Positions 39,201 to 43,046 of a DNA stretch of 64,000 nt are shown here, in pieces (positions within the stretch are counted from its first letter, which is position 1; every line of letters begins with the position of its first letter). Source of the DNA: Azorinus chamasolen. Its lineage: Eukaryota; Mollusca; Bivalvia; Cardiida; Solecurtidae. The stretch covers positions 52,270,253-52,334,252 of the forward strand of contig OY755237.1 in NCBI GenBank assembly GCA_963576725.1, in the 5' to 3' direction. A model generated the notes under the pieces. It saw only the letters and a list, made by a program, of their open reading frames with translations. It ran no database searches and was not told the DNA's origin. Both the position numbers and the translations under genes were made by a program.

Positions 39201-39798
39201 TGATCTGGTCTACTGGTTTGCAAAGGTGTGAAAATGCGTTTATATGAGTGAAAGGGTTAAAAACCTAAATTTTTCTGAATGGTCGTTGTAGACAGGTTTT
39301 ACTGTATATGGCAACCTTCGCTTATGTAAATGAATAGCAAATAACCCTTTCCTCCATAGGCTATTTTTTTACCCAACCTTTTTGAATGAATCTACCCAAA
39401 AGGAGCATTTACTAGAGAAAAGTAAAATTTTTGAATTTTGTAGTTTGAAACCATTGTGGTAAATAGAGCATTTGCTCCTAGCTCCTATAGGAGCAAATGC
39501 TCTATTTACCACAATGGTTTCAAGAAGTGGTTATTACAGAGGCGTTGAAATAAAGACATATTTATGGAGGAAAGGGATAATACCTGAAAGCACTGGGTGG
39601 CCTGTTATCTGAGCTATTGAGTGGTCTTGGTCCAAATAAAGTTCTCTGCTCATCTCTGGGTGTGAATGGTCTCTTTGTTTTTAAATCCTTTAGTGATGAT
39701 CTAGCTTCATTGATGATTTGAACTGCAATAGGCTTGTCTTCTGGTGGTGCATAGAATGGGCGGTTTTCTTTTGGTCTTCTAGGTGGAGTGGGTTCCAT
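3065..39798 (-). CDS. ARMC2: ARMC2, armadillo repeat-containing protein 2 (5' ten coding exons, 3' part off-window)
   Basis: The ten exons are 39584-39798 (CDS part), 37984-38053, 28735-28918, 22217-22385, 21389-21510, 15270-15362, 9055-9230, 8766-8868, 6949-7121 and 3065-3261. They join with matching phases and no stop, giving about 500 codons. The vertebrate protein is roughly 860 residues, so the C-terminal armadillo repeats lie to the left. The N-terminus has the conserved ARMC2 motifs 'RPFTPRDEQRTLFGP', 'DNRPPSAF' and 'SRPVSGTRLTPLE'. After a low-complexity, poorly conserved stretch, helical armadillo-type repeats begin in exon 7 and include 'NNLLNVCKLVFKVSRNEK' and 'LTAAIRNLADA'. Known role: ARMC2 is required for sperm-flagellum assembly in mammals and acts as an intraflagellar-transport adapter for radial spokes in Chlamydomonas. 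I infer the same role here. The introns are large and full of transposons. Confidence 0.95.
3262..3694. other. ARMC2 intron 9 sequence
   Basis: Nothing was recognised except a MITE-B-like right arm at about 3655-3690 ('ctgatctgggtctacactgt'). It directly abuts the TA target site of the next element. Confidence 0.5.
3697..6515. mobile_element. pogo/Tigger-like non-autonomous element, interrupted
   Basis: The terminal inverted repeat is CAGGTAAACCTCTGAAAACC at both ends, with TA on each side (3695-3696 and 6516-6517). TA targets and CAG...CTG ends fit the pogo branch of Tc1/mariner. Without the element at 3786-5693 and its 6-bp duplication it would be about 905 bp. The phrase 'ttcggttttcagagg' recurs near both ends. 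No transposase frame was found. Confidence 0.75.
3786..5693. mobile_element. DNA transposon with 15-bp TIR and 6-bp TSD (copy 1)
   Basis: Both ends carry CATACATGTGATAAC as inverted repeats. ATAATG is duplicated at 3780-3785 and 5694-5699. The left subterminal region repeats TCTACCGTT several times and has the palindrome CTACCGACGGTAG. The right subterminal region repeats 'CTACCTGAC' three times. A second copy at 41935 shares the terminal regions, the left interior (about 3905-4200 here) and the right interior. Two decayed MITE-B copies (about 5120-5200 and 5300-5440) occur inside both copies, so they entered before the family spread. No transposase was recognised. Confidence 0.8.
6616..6819. 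repeat. MITE-A copy with collapsed hairpin
   Basis: TTAA flanks both ends (6612-6615 and 6820-6823). The ends are CCCTTTCCTCCATAAATACG and a diverged complement. The central palindrome has lost most of one arm, reading 'catttgctcctatatttatc'. Confidence 0.85.
6949..7121 (-). CDS. ARMC2: ARMC2 exon 9
   Basis: The acceptor is TTTTCAG|AGTTGTT and the donor is AAACTA|GTAAGT. Phase is 1 in and 0 out. It encodes an armadillo helix pair including 'STTEALIYCIGALKFLTGNA' and 'LSTLLNSINKL', which correspond to the ARMC2 segment before the repeat in exon 10. Confidence 0.92.
7139..7295. repeat. Small foldback repeat
   Basis: The left arm 'ggttgcttaatgcagg' pairs with 'cctgcaataagctaccacc'. The centre 'aaagctcctataggagcttt' is again built on CTCCTATAGGAG. 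Related hairpins lie at 26636-26722 and, in part, at 36238-36262. Confidence 0.55.
7534..8046. repeat. Two diverged MITE-B copies (7534-7770 and 7780-8046)
   Basis: The first has 'aacagagaagacccagataa', a CTCCTATAGGAG centre and 'cagggtatgctctgtttgct'. The second starts after a TTAA with CCCTTTACCTCATGAATATT and keeps 'catggaccctggtcagatgg'. Ends are approximate because both are heavily mutated. Confidence 0.6.
8160..8281. repeat. MITE-D-like foldback fragment
   Basis: It contains 'catagggtttgatggaaata'. The same foldback phrase appears at about 35413-35435, with a relative near 34620-34770. The short reading frame here is not a gene. Confidence 0.4.
8282..8521. repeat. MITE-A copy
   Basis: The central palindrome 'agagcatttgctcttataggagcaaatgctct' region is intact. 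The left end is CCCTTTACGGG and the right end is 'gagggaatggg'. The flanking TTAA has decayed to ATAA and TTGA. Confidence 0.8.
8525..8715. repeat. MITE-B fragment
   Basis: It carries 'accaagatcagacggctcct' and 'ggactgctctgtttt', followed by the family's 'tttcatacatgaatattcat' tail. It ends about 50 bp from the donor of ARMC2 exon 8. Confidence 0.6.
8766..8868 (-). CDS. ARMC2: ARMC2 exon 8
   Basis: The acceptor is TATTTCAG|TTTCGTG and the donor is TTCTGG|GTAAGT. Phase is 0 in and 1 out. The encoded 'NNLLNVCKLVFKVSRNEKND' is close to the vertebrate ARMC2 segment and is one of the strongest identifiers of the gene. Confidence 0.95.
9055..9230 (-). CDS. ARMC2: ARMC2 exon 7
   Basis: The acceptor is TTTTCAG|AGAAAGA and the donor is CTGGCT|GTAAGT. 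Phase is 1 in and 0 out. It encodes an alpha-helical stretch with 'SKILKAIFKMLDLEEPKLLL' followed by 'RLARLILA', the start of the armadillo region. Confidence 0.93.
9350..9792. repeat. MITE-B copy split by a MITE-A (9403-9618)
   Basis: The outer MITE-B starts 'cctttactctatgaatattc' and resumes after the insertion with 'gcaaacagggcagaccctga' and 'gggtctattctgcttgcaaa'. The inner MITE-A (9403-9618) is flanked by TTAA at 9399-9402 and 9619-9622. It keeps a full palindrome centred on CTCCTATAGGAG. The A copy is therefore younger than this B copy. Confidence 0.8.
9793..10129. other. ARMC2 intron sequence, nothing recognised
   Basis: No splice-bounded reading frame, hairpin or window-shared repeat was noted, apart from a short 'acaggtggctacttaat' at about 9811, which resembles the arm of the 26636 foldback. 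Confidence 0.45.
10130..10384 (+). mobile_element. HLE-gamma, short copy
   Basis: It has the same 5' phrase 'aacaagatgtgtttgtgaaa' as 1165, about one core unit, a GGAC-type microsatellite (about 10312-10347), and a hairpin end 'tgcccaccgttggggggca'. It shows that the core copy number varies within the family. Confidence 0.75.
10488..10918. repeat. MITE-B copy with internal duplication, plus a hairpin fragment
   Basis: 10488-10782 holds a MITE-B in which about 54 bp ('caaactgtagaatcatatca' through 'cagagcagatcctg') is directly repeated. 10850-10918 is a further half-palindrome ('gacagctcttacagaagctg') leading into the next element. Confidence 0.65.
11682..13284 (+). mobile_element. Nested HLE-delta relative, long form
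   Basis: It starts 'acaagagtaccgcatacggt'. Its own core is about 150-bp units with 'gggccataactccgaaac' and 'agttttcccagaaaacagcg'. It carries a CGAA/CGGA microsatellite at 13195-13239 and ends in the hairpin 'cacctttattaggtg' plus 'ggcgtata'. It interrupts the outer 157-bp unit after 'ctccagaatga'. Confidence 0.75.
13911..14589 (+). mobile_element. Nested HLE-delta relative, internally deleted
   Basis: It has the same 5' and 3' ends as 11682-13284 and the same insertion point in the outer unit, but about 900 bp less core. The join is at 'catgccttat'. The shared insertion point argues for segmental duplication rather than two insertions. Confidence 0.75.
14898..15140. mobile_element. Foldback element with telomere-like repeats
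   Basis: The inverted ends read AATGGGTAGTT(G/A)TGTGAC and its complement. Inside are a second palindrome (CTTGTGGGACTAGTCCCACAAG region), 3.5 copies of CCCTAA at about 15002-15022, and three 'ggccaggttaatg' repeats. It sits inside the ACGG tract of the outer HLE-delta. The superfamily is unknown. Confidence 0.65.
15270..15362 (-). CDS. ARMC2: ARMC2 exon 6
   Basis: The acceptor is TTTACAG|GGAGTGC and the donor is ATACA|GTAAAA. An alternative donor 6 bp further (GTAATT) would keep the same phase. Phase is 1 in and 1 out. It encodes an acidic helix 'REDDTQEEQEFYDKQIAPLL' followed by 'HEMTEY', leading into the armadillo region. Confidence 0.85.
15520..15700. repeat. MITE-B fragment
   Basis: It reads 'gaccctttacccgatagaga', then 'cacccagatcagatagcccc' and 'gggccgtctgatcagg'. 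It lacks a clear right end. Confidence 0.6.
15714..16664. mobile_element. PIF/Harbinger-like non-autonomous element
   Basis: The ends are GGGCTATTCCAGGAAAATCT and its complement. TTA is duplicated at 15711-15713 and 16665-16667. A TWA target and GGG ends are typical of PIF/Harbinger. A run of about 26 G lies at 15737-15762 next to the left terminal repeat. The interior repeats 'attggtgggggt'-type phrases near both ends. No transposase is present. Confidence 0.7.
16680..17055. other. ARMC2 intron sequence, nothing recognised
   Basis: No gene signal was seen. A short 'gctcctacagaagc' at about 16694 is a remnant of a MITE hairpin. Confidence 0.45.
17060..20664 (+). mobile_element. HLE-alpha, long copy with about 14 core units
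   Basis: The 5' end is 'caagagggccagaatggccc' with 'gcgctcacc'. The core unit is about 165 bp, each with 'ggggcggggccaattttgac' and 'tatgaaagctgaga'. The 3' hairpin is 'ctgagcactttgtgctc', then 'tggtgagcta'. Units between about 17700 and 19000 form a higher-order repeat of about 658 bp (four units). For example, the variant 'ccagtttaagagaagaag' recurs at about 17906 and 18564. A pogo-like piece interrupts it at 19411. Short reading frames here are repeat shadows. Confidence 0.8.
19411..20409. mobile_element. pogo/Tigger-like element, left end lost
   Basis: The right end reads, in complement, CAGTAAAACCCCGATCTC and abuts TA at 20410. Many 'ttcgaac' phrases and 'cccttaattcgaac' occur on both sides. 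The left boundary lacks the expected terminal repeat and cuts into an HLE-alpha unit, so the left end and about 14 bp of host were probably deleted. Confidence 0.6.
20812..21033. repeat. MITE-A copy
   Basis: TTAA flanks both sides (20808-20811 and 21034-21037). The ends are CCCATTCCCTCATAGG and 'tatggaggaaaggg'. The hairpin is nearly intact (centre 'tgctcctaaggagca'). Confidence 0.85.
21389..21510 (-). CDS. ARMC2: ARMC2 exon 5
   Basis: The acceptor is CTTACAG|AAATGAA and the donor is GGGGAG|GTAAGT. Phase is 2 in and 1 out. It encodes a Gly/Ser/Arg-rich linker with internal repetition ('ERLGSGGSKRT' and 'ERVGSGGTKRT'). This is a fast-evolving region without a clear vertebrate match. It is kept because it joins in phase between exons 4 and 6 and has consensus splice sites. 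Confidence 0.85.
21677..21897. repeat. MITE-A copy
   Basis: TTAA flanks both sides. The ends are CCCATTACCTCTTAGG and 'atatgagggaatggg', with a central CTCCTATAGGAG palindrome carrying a few mismatches. Confidence 0.85.
21943..22160. repeat. MITE-B copy (diverged)
   Basis: It has 'gaaacagagtagaccctgct' and 'ggcctgctcagtttgcc'. It ends 'atttatggagtaaaggg' before TTAA, about 55 bp from the donor of ARMC2 exon 4. Confidence 0.65.
22217..22385 (-). CDS. ARMC2: ARMC2 exon 4
   Basis: The acceptor is AAATTCAG|TGTTATC. The donor GTAAG|GTCGGT was chosen over the stronger-looking ACA|GTAAGG because only it gives phase 2, which exon 5 needs to avoid a stop. It encodes a Pro/Glu/Arg-rich disordered segment ('EFTPPEATRRAHSG', 'APPHRAPSAAAVTTP'). 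Confidence 0.85.
22725..22815. repeat. MITE-B left half
   Basis: It contains 'aaacagagtagacccatatc' and 'gtctgatcagggtttgctcg', then stops abruptly at an HLE-alpha unit. Confidence 0.6.
22990..24303 (-). mobile_element. mariner-type transposon (decayed)
   Basis: The inverted ends share AGGGGTGTTCCAAAAATAAT and TA flanks both sides (22988-22989 and 24304-24305). The length of 1314 bp is normal for mariner. The target was the TA in the HLE-alpha phrase 'cactatatgtttc'. The transposase is on the minus strand and is broken (see 23052-24113). Confidence 0.92.
23052..24113 (-). pseudogene. mariner transposase, DD34D type, frameshifted
   Basis: Three frames together cover a mariner transposase of the usual length (about 345 residues). 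24113-23832 has the N-terminal paired-type HTH and 'ARPGRPATTTT'. 23826-23446 has 'WIPHLL' and 'GDETWVYYF' (first catalytic Asp). 23426-23052 has 'HDNAPAH' (second Asp) and 'YSPDLAPCDYFLFPKLK' (third Asp, 34 residues on). The first break is in an A7 run near 23875, consistent with loss of one base. The second, near 23465-23490, also seems to lose several codons. The catalytic residues survive, but this copy cannot make the full protein. Confidence 0.93.
24516..24765 (+). repeat. HLE-theta copy, 3' part
   Basis: It starts at 'gggccataactccaaaaatt', runs through a half core with 'agtttcatgttgatacc', and ends 'acgagctaataa', as at 1-88. Confidence 0.5.
24827..26628 (+). mobile_element. HLE-epsilon, full-length copy
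   Basis: The 5' end is 'aacaagagatgtttgtaaaa'. About 11 core units of roughly 144 bp follow, each with 'gaccttgacctttgacctag' and 'cttgagcagttattgatcgg'. Then come an ACCG microsatellite (26551-26580) and a hairpin end 'tacccccattttttc' paired with 'ggggggta'. The architecture matches HLE-gamma. Confidence 0.78.
26636..26722. repeat. Short foldback element
   Basis: The arms 'acaggtggcagctaaatgca' and 'tgcattaagcagccacctgt' pair across about 45 bp. A half copy is at 36240. Confidence 0.65.
26775..27000. repeat. MITE-B copy (diverged)
   Basis: It contains 'tgcaaacagagtagacccag' and 'tcagggtctgctctgtttgg'. The outer ends are poorly preserved. Confidence 0.6.
27130..27308. other. Unassigned segment with a short inverted repeat
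   Basis: An inverted pair 'cttctgtgcatgaaacaa' and 'ttgtttcatgcacagaag' spans about 27117-27162. The rest is unrecognised intron sequence. Confidence 0.4.
27310..28562 (+). mobile_element. HLE-zeta with nested MITE-B (27382-27622)
   Basis: The 5' end is 'aacaagagggctatgatagc'. After the nested MITE the core has about five units of roughly 165 bp with 'cattgaattctgtcaat' and 'agagatatggcatcgga'. A short GGAC tract follows, then the hairpin 'atccctctgcctttggcaag'. The nested MITE-B has TTAA on both sides (27378-27381, 27623-27626), a near-perfect hairpin centred on CTAGAGGAG, and full length (241 bp). Confidence 0.72.
28563..28695. repeat. MITE-B right half
   Basis: It reads 'gcaaacagagcagacctgct', 'ccatctgatctggat' and 'tgaaggaaaggg', then TTAA. 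It lies 40 bp from ARMC2 exon 3. Confidence 0.7.
28735..28918 (-). CDS. ARMC2: ARMC2 exon 3
   Basis: The acceptor is TTTGCAG|GTTGCG and the donor is ACTGATG|GTAGGT. This donor is required because exon 4 must be entered in phase 1; the overlapping GTACTT donor would break the frame. It encodes 'KLPTEAEVESLLRPPRPP', then a basic, Ser-rich disordered stretch. Confidence 0.9.
28948..29195. repeat. MITE-B copy
   Basis: TTAA lies at 28944-28947 and 29196-29199. It carries 'acagagcagaccttgataag' and 'tgggtcttttctgtttgcaa'. It begins 29 bp upstream of the exon 3 acceptor, so it may overlap the branch-point and polypyrimidine zone of intron 2. Confidence 0.75.
29463..29760. repeat. 27-bp minisatellite
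   Basis: About 11 units of 'tttattacccttaaaattta' plus 'gtttacc' are present with few differences. Older, shorter variants lie at the left edge. It is intronic in ARMC2. Confidence 0.85.
29770..30530. other. ARMC2 intron 2 sequence, little recognised
   Basis: A hairpin at about 29855-29925 ('gatcaaactgctcctgaagg' with 'cagtttgatctgg') resembles one at 30812-30868. It may mark another foldback family. The rest is unremarkable. Confidence 0.45.
30533..30645. repeat. 22-bp minisatellite
   Basis: About five units of 'agcaagaacctagtctcttc' plus 'at' are present, alternating TTCAT and TTTAT endings. Confidence 0.85.
31037..31476. mobile_element. pogo-like TA-flanked MITE with nested MITE-B (31173-31408)
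   Basis: The ends are CAGTAAAACCGCTCTAATG and the diverged complement (TTAGGAGTTTACTG), with TA on both sides. The nested MITE-B has TTAA at 31169-31172 and 31409-31412, and a near-perfect hairpin centred on CTCCTAGAGGA. Confidence 0.65.
31498..32122. repeat. Two MITE-B copies (31498-31729 and 31900-32122)
   Basis: The first has 'gcaaacagagcagacccgta' and ends 'gagaaagggg' before TTAA. The second has TTAA on both sides, 'tgaccagatggctcctgtag' and 'aggatctgctctgtttgct'. Confidence 0.75.
32127..32488. other. ARMC2 intron sequence, nothing recognised
   Basis: No repeat or exon signal was noted. Confidence 0.45.
32489..34104. repeat. MITE-A copy split by HLE-eta copy 1
   Basis: The left piece (to about 32558) ends at 'gcattaactagag'. 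The right piece (from about 34000) resumes at 'aactagagaaacggaatt' and ends 'gggaatggg'. The interruption is the HLE at 32559-33999. Confidence 0.75.
32559..33999 (-). mobile_element. HLE-eta copy 1 (inverted relative to copy 2)
   Basis: One end is 'ctagaggtttttgtc'. The core units are about 155 bp with 'aagggcaataactccaatat' and 'tccggacaaaaa'. A CAGA/GGAC tract lies at 33925-33948. The hairpin end is 'tctcccccatataaatatgg'. The units happen to lack stops in one frame, giving reading frames such as 33649-33981 that are repeat artefacts. Confidence 0.78.
34110..34576. other. ARMC2 intron sequence with one hairpin
   Basis: 34137-34190 folds as 'aaagctcctttaaaaag' against 'gttttggagctttctgc', a relative of the foldback at 7139. 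Nothing else was recognised. Confidence 0.45.
34577..35040. repeat. MITE-B copy carrying a MITE-D foldback insert
   Basis: It starts CCCTTTACTTCATTAATATT after TTAA and keeps 'agcaaacacagaaccccctg' and 'aactgatctgggtcttctg'. About 34615-34770 inside it is a different hairpin ('gtaaccactctttagaat' with 'attctaaagagtggtcac'). The right end shares its TTAA (35041-35044) with the following MITE-A. Confidence 0.7.
35045..35266. repeat. MITE-A copy
   Basis: TTAA lies on both sides. The left one is shared with the preceding MITE-B. The hairpin is intact except for a one-base change near the centre ('gctctataggaacaaatgc'). Confidence 0.88.
35280..35480. repeat. MITE-D foldback
   Basis: The arms 'ctttatttctccaccagacc' and 'gggtttgatggagaaatgac' pair, with an inner pair 'gtgaccaatctttagaat' and 'ctcaaaagtggttac'. 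A relative is embedded at 34615-34770. Confidence 0.6.
35481..35870. other. ARMC2 intron sequence, nothing recognised
   Basis: It is AT-rich with no recognised exon or repeat. Confidence 0.45.
35875..36081. repeat. MITE-C copy
   Basis: TTAA lies on both sides (35871-35874 and 36082-36085). The ends are CCTTTAGCCTGCTG and 'cagcaggctaaag'. The centre is a strong palindrome 'gagacgccgagttacttggc' plus 'gtctc', flanked by 'tttggatcc' and 'ggatccaaa'. Confidence 0.75.
36324..36763. repeat. Two abutting MITE-B copies (36324-36525 and 36530-36763)
   Basis: They are separated only by TAAA (36526-36529), a decayed shared TTAA. The first carries 'cagatcagatggttcctggt'. The second carries 'gcaaacggagcagactctgg'. 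Confidence 0.65.
36935..37447 (+). repeat. HLE-eta-related core fragment
   Basis: About three units are present with 'aatcaaaccggaacaggaat' and 'aggttttggagaaac'. They match the complement of the right part of HLE-eta copy 3 (52195-52560). The element lacks one end. Confidence 0.6.
37470..37667. repeat. MITE-B right part
   Basis: It reads 'agcaaacagaacagaccctg', 'gatctgggtccactctgtct' and 'ctatggagtaacggg'. Confidence 0.65.
37984..38053 (-). CDS. ARMC2: ARMC2 exon 2
   Basis: The acceptor is AATTTCAG|CCTAGA and the donor is GAACAT|GTAAGT. Phase is 2 in and 0 out. This 70-bp exon encodes 'LDSRHFDPESRPVSGTRLTP'. The 'SRPVSGTRLTPLE' part is a hallmark of ARMC2 N-termini. Confidence 0.95.
38100..38594. 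other. ARMC2 intron 1 sequence, nothing recognised
   Basis: Overlapping short reading frames on both strands have no splice signals or recognisable product. Confidence 0.45.
38595..39256. repeat. Cluster: MITE-B fragment, MITE-B 38654-38883, HLE fragment, MITE-B right half
   Basis: 38654-38883 is a full MITE-B with TTAA on both sides, nested in a B fragment that starts at 38595. 38890-39055 is an HLE tail with 'cggaacaggaataagac' and a hairpin 'gggcacccacac' with 'gtgtggggccc'. 39056-39256 is the right part of a MITE-B ending 'gagtgaaaggg' and TTAA. Confidence 0.65.
39345..39576. repeat. MITE-A copy abutting ARMC2 exon 1
   Basis: The flanks are ATAA on both sides (39341-39344 and 39577-39580). 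The ends are CCCTTTCCTCCATAGG and 'tatggaggaaaggg'. The hairpin has a duplicated centre ('ctcctagctcctataggag'). Its right end lies 7 bp from the splice donor of ARMC2 exon 1. Confidence 0.88.
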
Positions 39799-39843
39799 CT
39801 TACCCTTATTTTGAATGTAACCGTCACATCAAGCCATGGCAAT
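39584..39843 (-). CDS. ARMC2: ARMC2 exon 1 (start codon at 39798)
   Basis: The coding part (39584-39798) starts MEPTPPRRPKENRPFY and contains 'IINEARSSLKDLKTKRPFTP'. The start was chosen because the conserved N-terminal block begins shortly after it and no in-frame upstream ATG is seen. 39799-39843 is 5' UTR after an acceptor TTGTTTAG. It holds a three-codon upstream frame (ATGGCTTGA near 39837). The donor is TTTCAG|GTATTA. Confidence 0.93.
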
Positions 39844-39882
39844 CTAAACAATTAAAGTATATTTATTAGCTGCTCTATAAGA

Positions 39883-41093
39883 CAAGAGGGCCATGATGGC
39901 CCTAAATCGCTCACCTGGTTACTATAGACTTATGCATACACTGTATTTCTATGTAAAAATAAGTCAGCTTCATATTGGGGCCAATATGAAACCAAGGGCC
40001 ATAATTTTAATCTTAATAAAAGAACTTTAGATGATGCCAGGGGCGGGGCAAATTTGGTCATGGGGTCATAATTTGAACAATCTTGGTAGAAAACCATTAG
40101 ATGATACTACATACCATTTCAAAGGTCTAGGCCTTACAGTTTCGGAAAAGAAGATTTTTAAAGATTTACCTATAAAAAACTGATAAGCCATGGGGCGGGA
40201 CCACTTTTGGCCGTGGGGGTAACAATTTTAACAATCTTTGTAGAAAATCATTAGATGATGCTACATACCAAATATCAAAGGTTTAGGCTACACAGTTTTG
40301 GAGAAGATTTTAAAGATTTTCCTATGAAAAACTGATAAGCCCCTGGGCGGGCCATTTTTGGTCCAGGGGTCATAACTTGAACAATCTTTGTAGAGAACCA
40401 TTAGATGATGCTACATATTAAATATAAATGGTCTAGGACATATGGTTTCAGAGAAGAAGAATTCTAAATATTTTCCTATGATAAACTGATAAGCCCTGGG
40501 GCGCTGAGCCATTTTTGGTCCGGGGGTCATAATTTGAACAATTTTTTATTTTCCTATGAAAAACTGATAAGCCCCGGGGCGGGCCATTTTTTATCCGGGG
40601 GTCATAATTTTAACAATCTTTGTAGAGGACCATTAGATGATGCTATATACAAAATATCAAATAACTAGGCCTTACCGTTTCAGAGAAGAAGATTTTTAAA
40701 GATTTTCCTATGAAAAACTGATAAGCCCTGGGGTGGGGCCATTTTCGGTCTGGGGGTCATAATTTGAACAATCTTTGTAGAGGACCATTAGATGATGCTA
40801 CATACCAAATAACTAGGCCTTACTGTTTCAGAGAAGAAGATTTTTAAAGATTTTCCTATGAAAAACTGATAAGCCCTGGGGTGGGGCCATTTTTGGTCTG
40901 GGGGTCATAATTTGAACAATCTTTGCAGAGGACCATTAGATGATGCTACATACCAAATATCAAAGATCTAGGCCTTATGGTTTCAGAGAAGATGTTTAAG
41001 TAAATTGTTGACGATGCACATACGCACGACGCCGGATGCCGGACACTGCCTCCTCACAATACCTCACCTGGCACTTTGTGCCAGGTGAGCTAA
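39883..41093 (+). mobile_element. HLE-beta copy 1
   Basis: The 5' end is 'acaagagggccatgatggcc' and 'cgctcacctgg'. The core units are about 150-170 bp with 'accattagatgatgctacat' and 'aaaactgataagccc'. The 3' hairpin is 'cacctggcactttgtgccag'. It is the sister family of HLE-alpha, with a similar 5' end and a different core. Confidence 0.78.
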
Positions 41094-41099
41094 AAAAGG

Positions 41100-41480
41100 G
41101 TCTGAATGCATTGCAAACCATGTAAACCAAAACCAAGCTGTCATATCAAGATCTGGTCAGGGTCTGCACGTTTTGAGACTCATCAGAATCTGGAGTATTA
41201 ATTAATTGTTCACTTTAGCTAAAACCATACAGCATAAAACTTTTATCAGATGCCTCAACAAAGATGTGATGCCTGTTCTGGGTTACACTTTTCTGCAATG
41301 CAATTATACCCCTTTTCTCAGTGTGATTTACAAGATAAGCAGTCAAAGTAAGTCAACTTTTGACCAAGAATTAAGCTAACAATGACAGTATGAATTTGAC
41401 ACATCCAGCAATACTTGGGACTTTTCATTCCAAAAACTGACAATGGATTCAAATATACTGACACTGTCACATTTAACAGT
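41100..41480. other. Unassigned, upstream of ARMC2 coding start
   Basis: No exon or clear repeat is seen apart from a faint MITE-like 'agatctggtcagggtctgc' at about 41150. Confidence 0.4.
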
Positions 41481-41502
41481 TTCCTTCATTAATGAATATT
41501 CA

Positions 41503-41689
41503 CAGGGCTCAAGCTGGAGCTCGCCGTCAGGGAGAAGTTTAGCGGTATTGAGGGAGAAGTTTTAGCCCAGATTTTGTATCTCCCTATATGTTCAATATAA
41601 TAAAACTTCCCCCTCAGCTCAAAAACAGGGAGAAGTCAGCAGGGTTAGGGAGACTTTTTCTCTTAAATCGCCCTCTTGCTTGAGCCCTG
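41503..41689. mobile_element. 187-bp MITE, CAGGGCTCAAGC ends, 5-bp TSD
   Basis: The ends are CAGGGCTCAAGC and its exact complement, with ATTCA duplicated at 41498-41502 and 41690-41694. The interior has 'agggagaagtt' repeats on both arms. A hAT-like origin is possible but the target length is not typical. The host site is a MITE-B phrase ('gaatattcatgtaagaaata'). Confidence 0.7.
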
Positions 41690-43046
41690 ATTCATGTAAG
41701 AAATAAAGGATTATAGTCAAAACGTACCCAAATGCAGTCAAAACGTACCCACCTATATTGGTCAAAACATAACCAAGTATCAATTATATTTATTAAATAT
41801 TCTTTTGTCTTAAATGCAATTTAATAAGTTAAAGTATAATAAAATGCTCTTTTTAAAGAGAATTGTACCAAAATATTTAAATTCACAAGTTTGACACACA
41901 GGAATTTCACACATTCAATTGTGTGATTCATATACATACATGTGATAACTACCGACGGTAGGTGAATTCTACCGTTTTCAGTGGTGGTTTACCGTTCTGC
42001 CGGAACGGTATGCAAATCTACCGTTTTTGAAAGTTTGCGAGGCAATTTTTTTTAGAGACATACATTTTCCTCCCTGTTGGAGTTTATCTGTTAGTTCTGT
42101 ACACACACAGACCAACTTTAGCTTGCTATCATGCTGTGATCCACGCTTGGTCTGTTTTGGTAGGGACCAATCAAGGGAATCCCCTGTGGAGACCATGGAG
42201 AACACCCGAATTACATAATCACGAGGTGGTTCCGGTTTTCACTCTACTGGACTTTACCAAATAAATTTTTCGGGAACCAGTCGTGTCAAAATGCAAACGT
42301 CTATCATAAATATCACATGCAGCAGGTTTATTACTCAAGCGAGGCGACATGGGAGTGTCATGACCCTATAATAGGAATTATATTCTCATAATTAAGTTAT
42401 AAGACATAGAAATGCTTCCCTGTTTCCTTGTCAAAGACAGTTGTGCTTGGCCTCGTTGTTGCAATGGGTCGAAACACTTCGAAAATAAGACTGTTTGGAC
42501 TGATAATCATGCATTTGATTTGTACACAAAATTACTTTTTTATTAATATAATTAGTGTTTAGGACACTAAAGAAGTAATTGAAAATACCCTGAAATATTA
42601 TCTACCATTGCAAACTCTTCAAAAAATAATAACTATATAAAGTTGAAATGTCATCAGTTTTCGCGACGATTGTAGATACAGGCTAAAACACGGACTCTGG
42701 ACCCTGTTGGGATTTCAACATTTCTGTGACTGCTCAATGTTTGCAGTAAATAATTTGAACTGAGTAAAGGTTTAACTGACTTGAATTGAGTAAAGGTTGT
42801 CATTGGGAGTAAGGGCTAAATAAGGGCTACAAAATAAGCAAAAAAAATAAAAATAAAAATGTTATTATAAAATAAAATAAAATAGAATTTCTTTTTCATT
42901 ATATGATAAAACAGTAATAAATATTGATTTTTTTCATGACCTAATTAAATAAGGAATCCAGTGTTTTGGGCTTGAGACCTATTGATTTTAAAGTTACTTT
43001 TGACCCATGAAAAAAATCTAGAATTATTACTGCATGCCACTTATTA

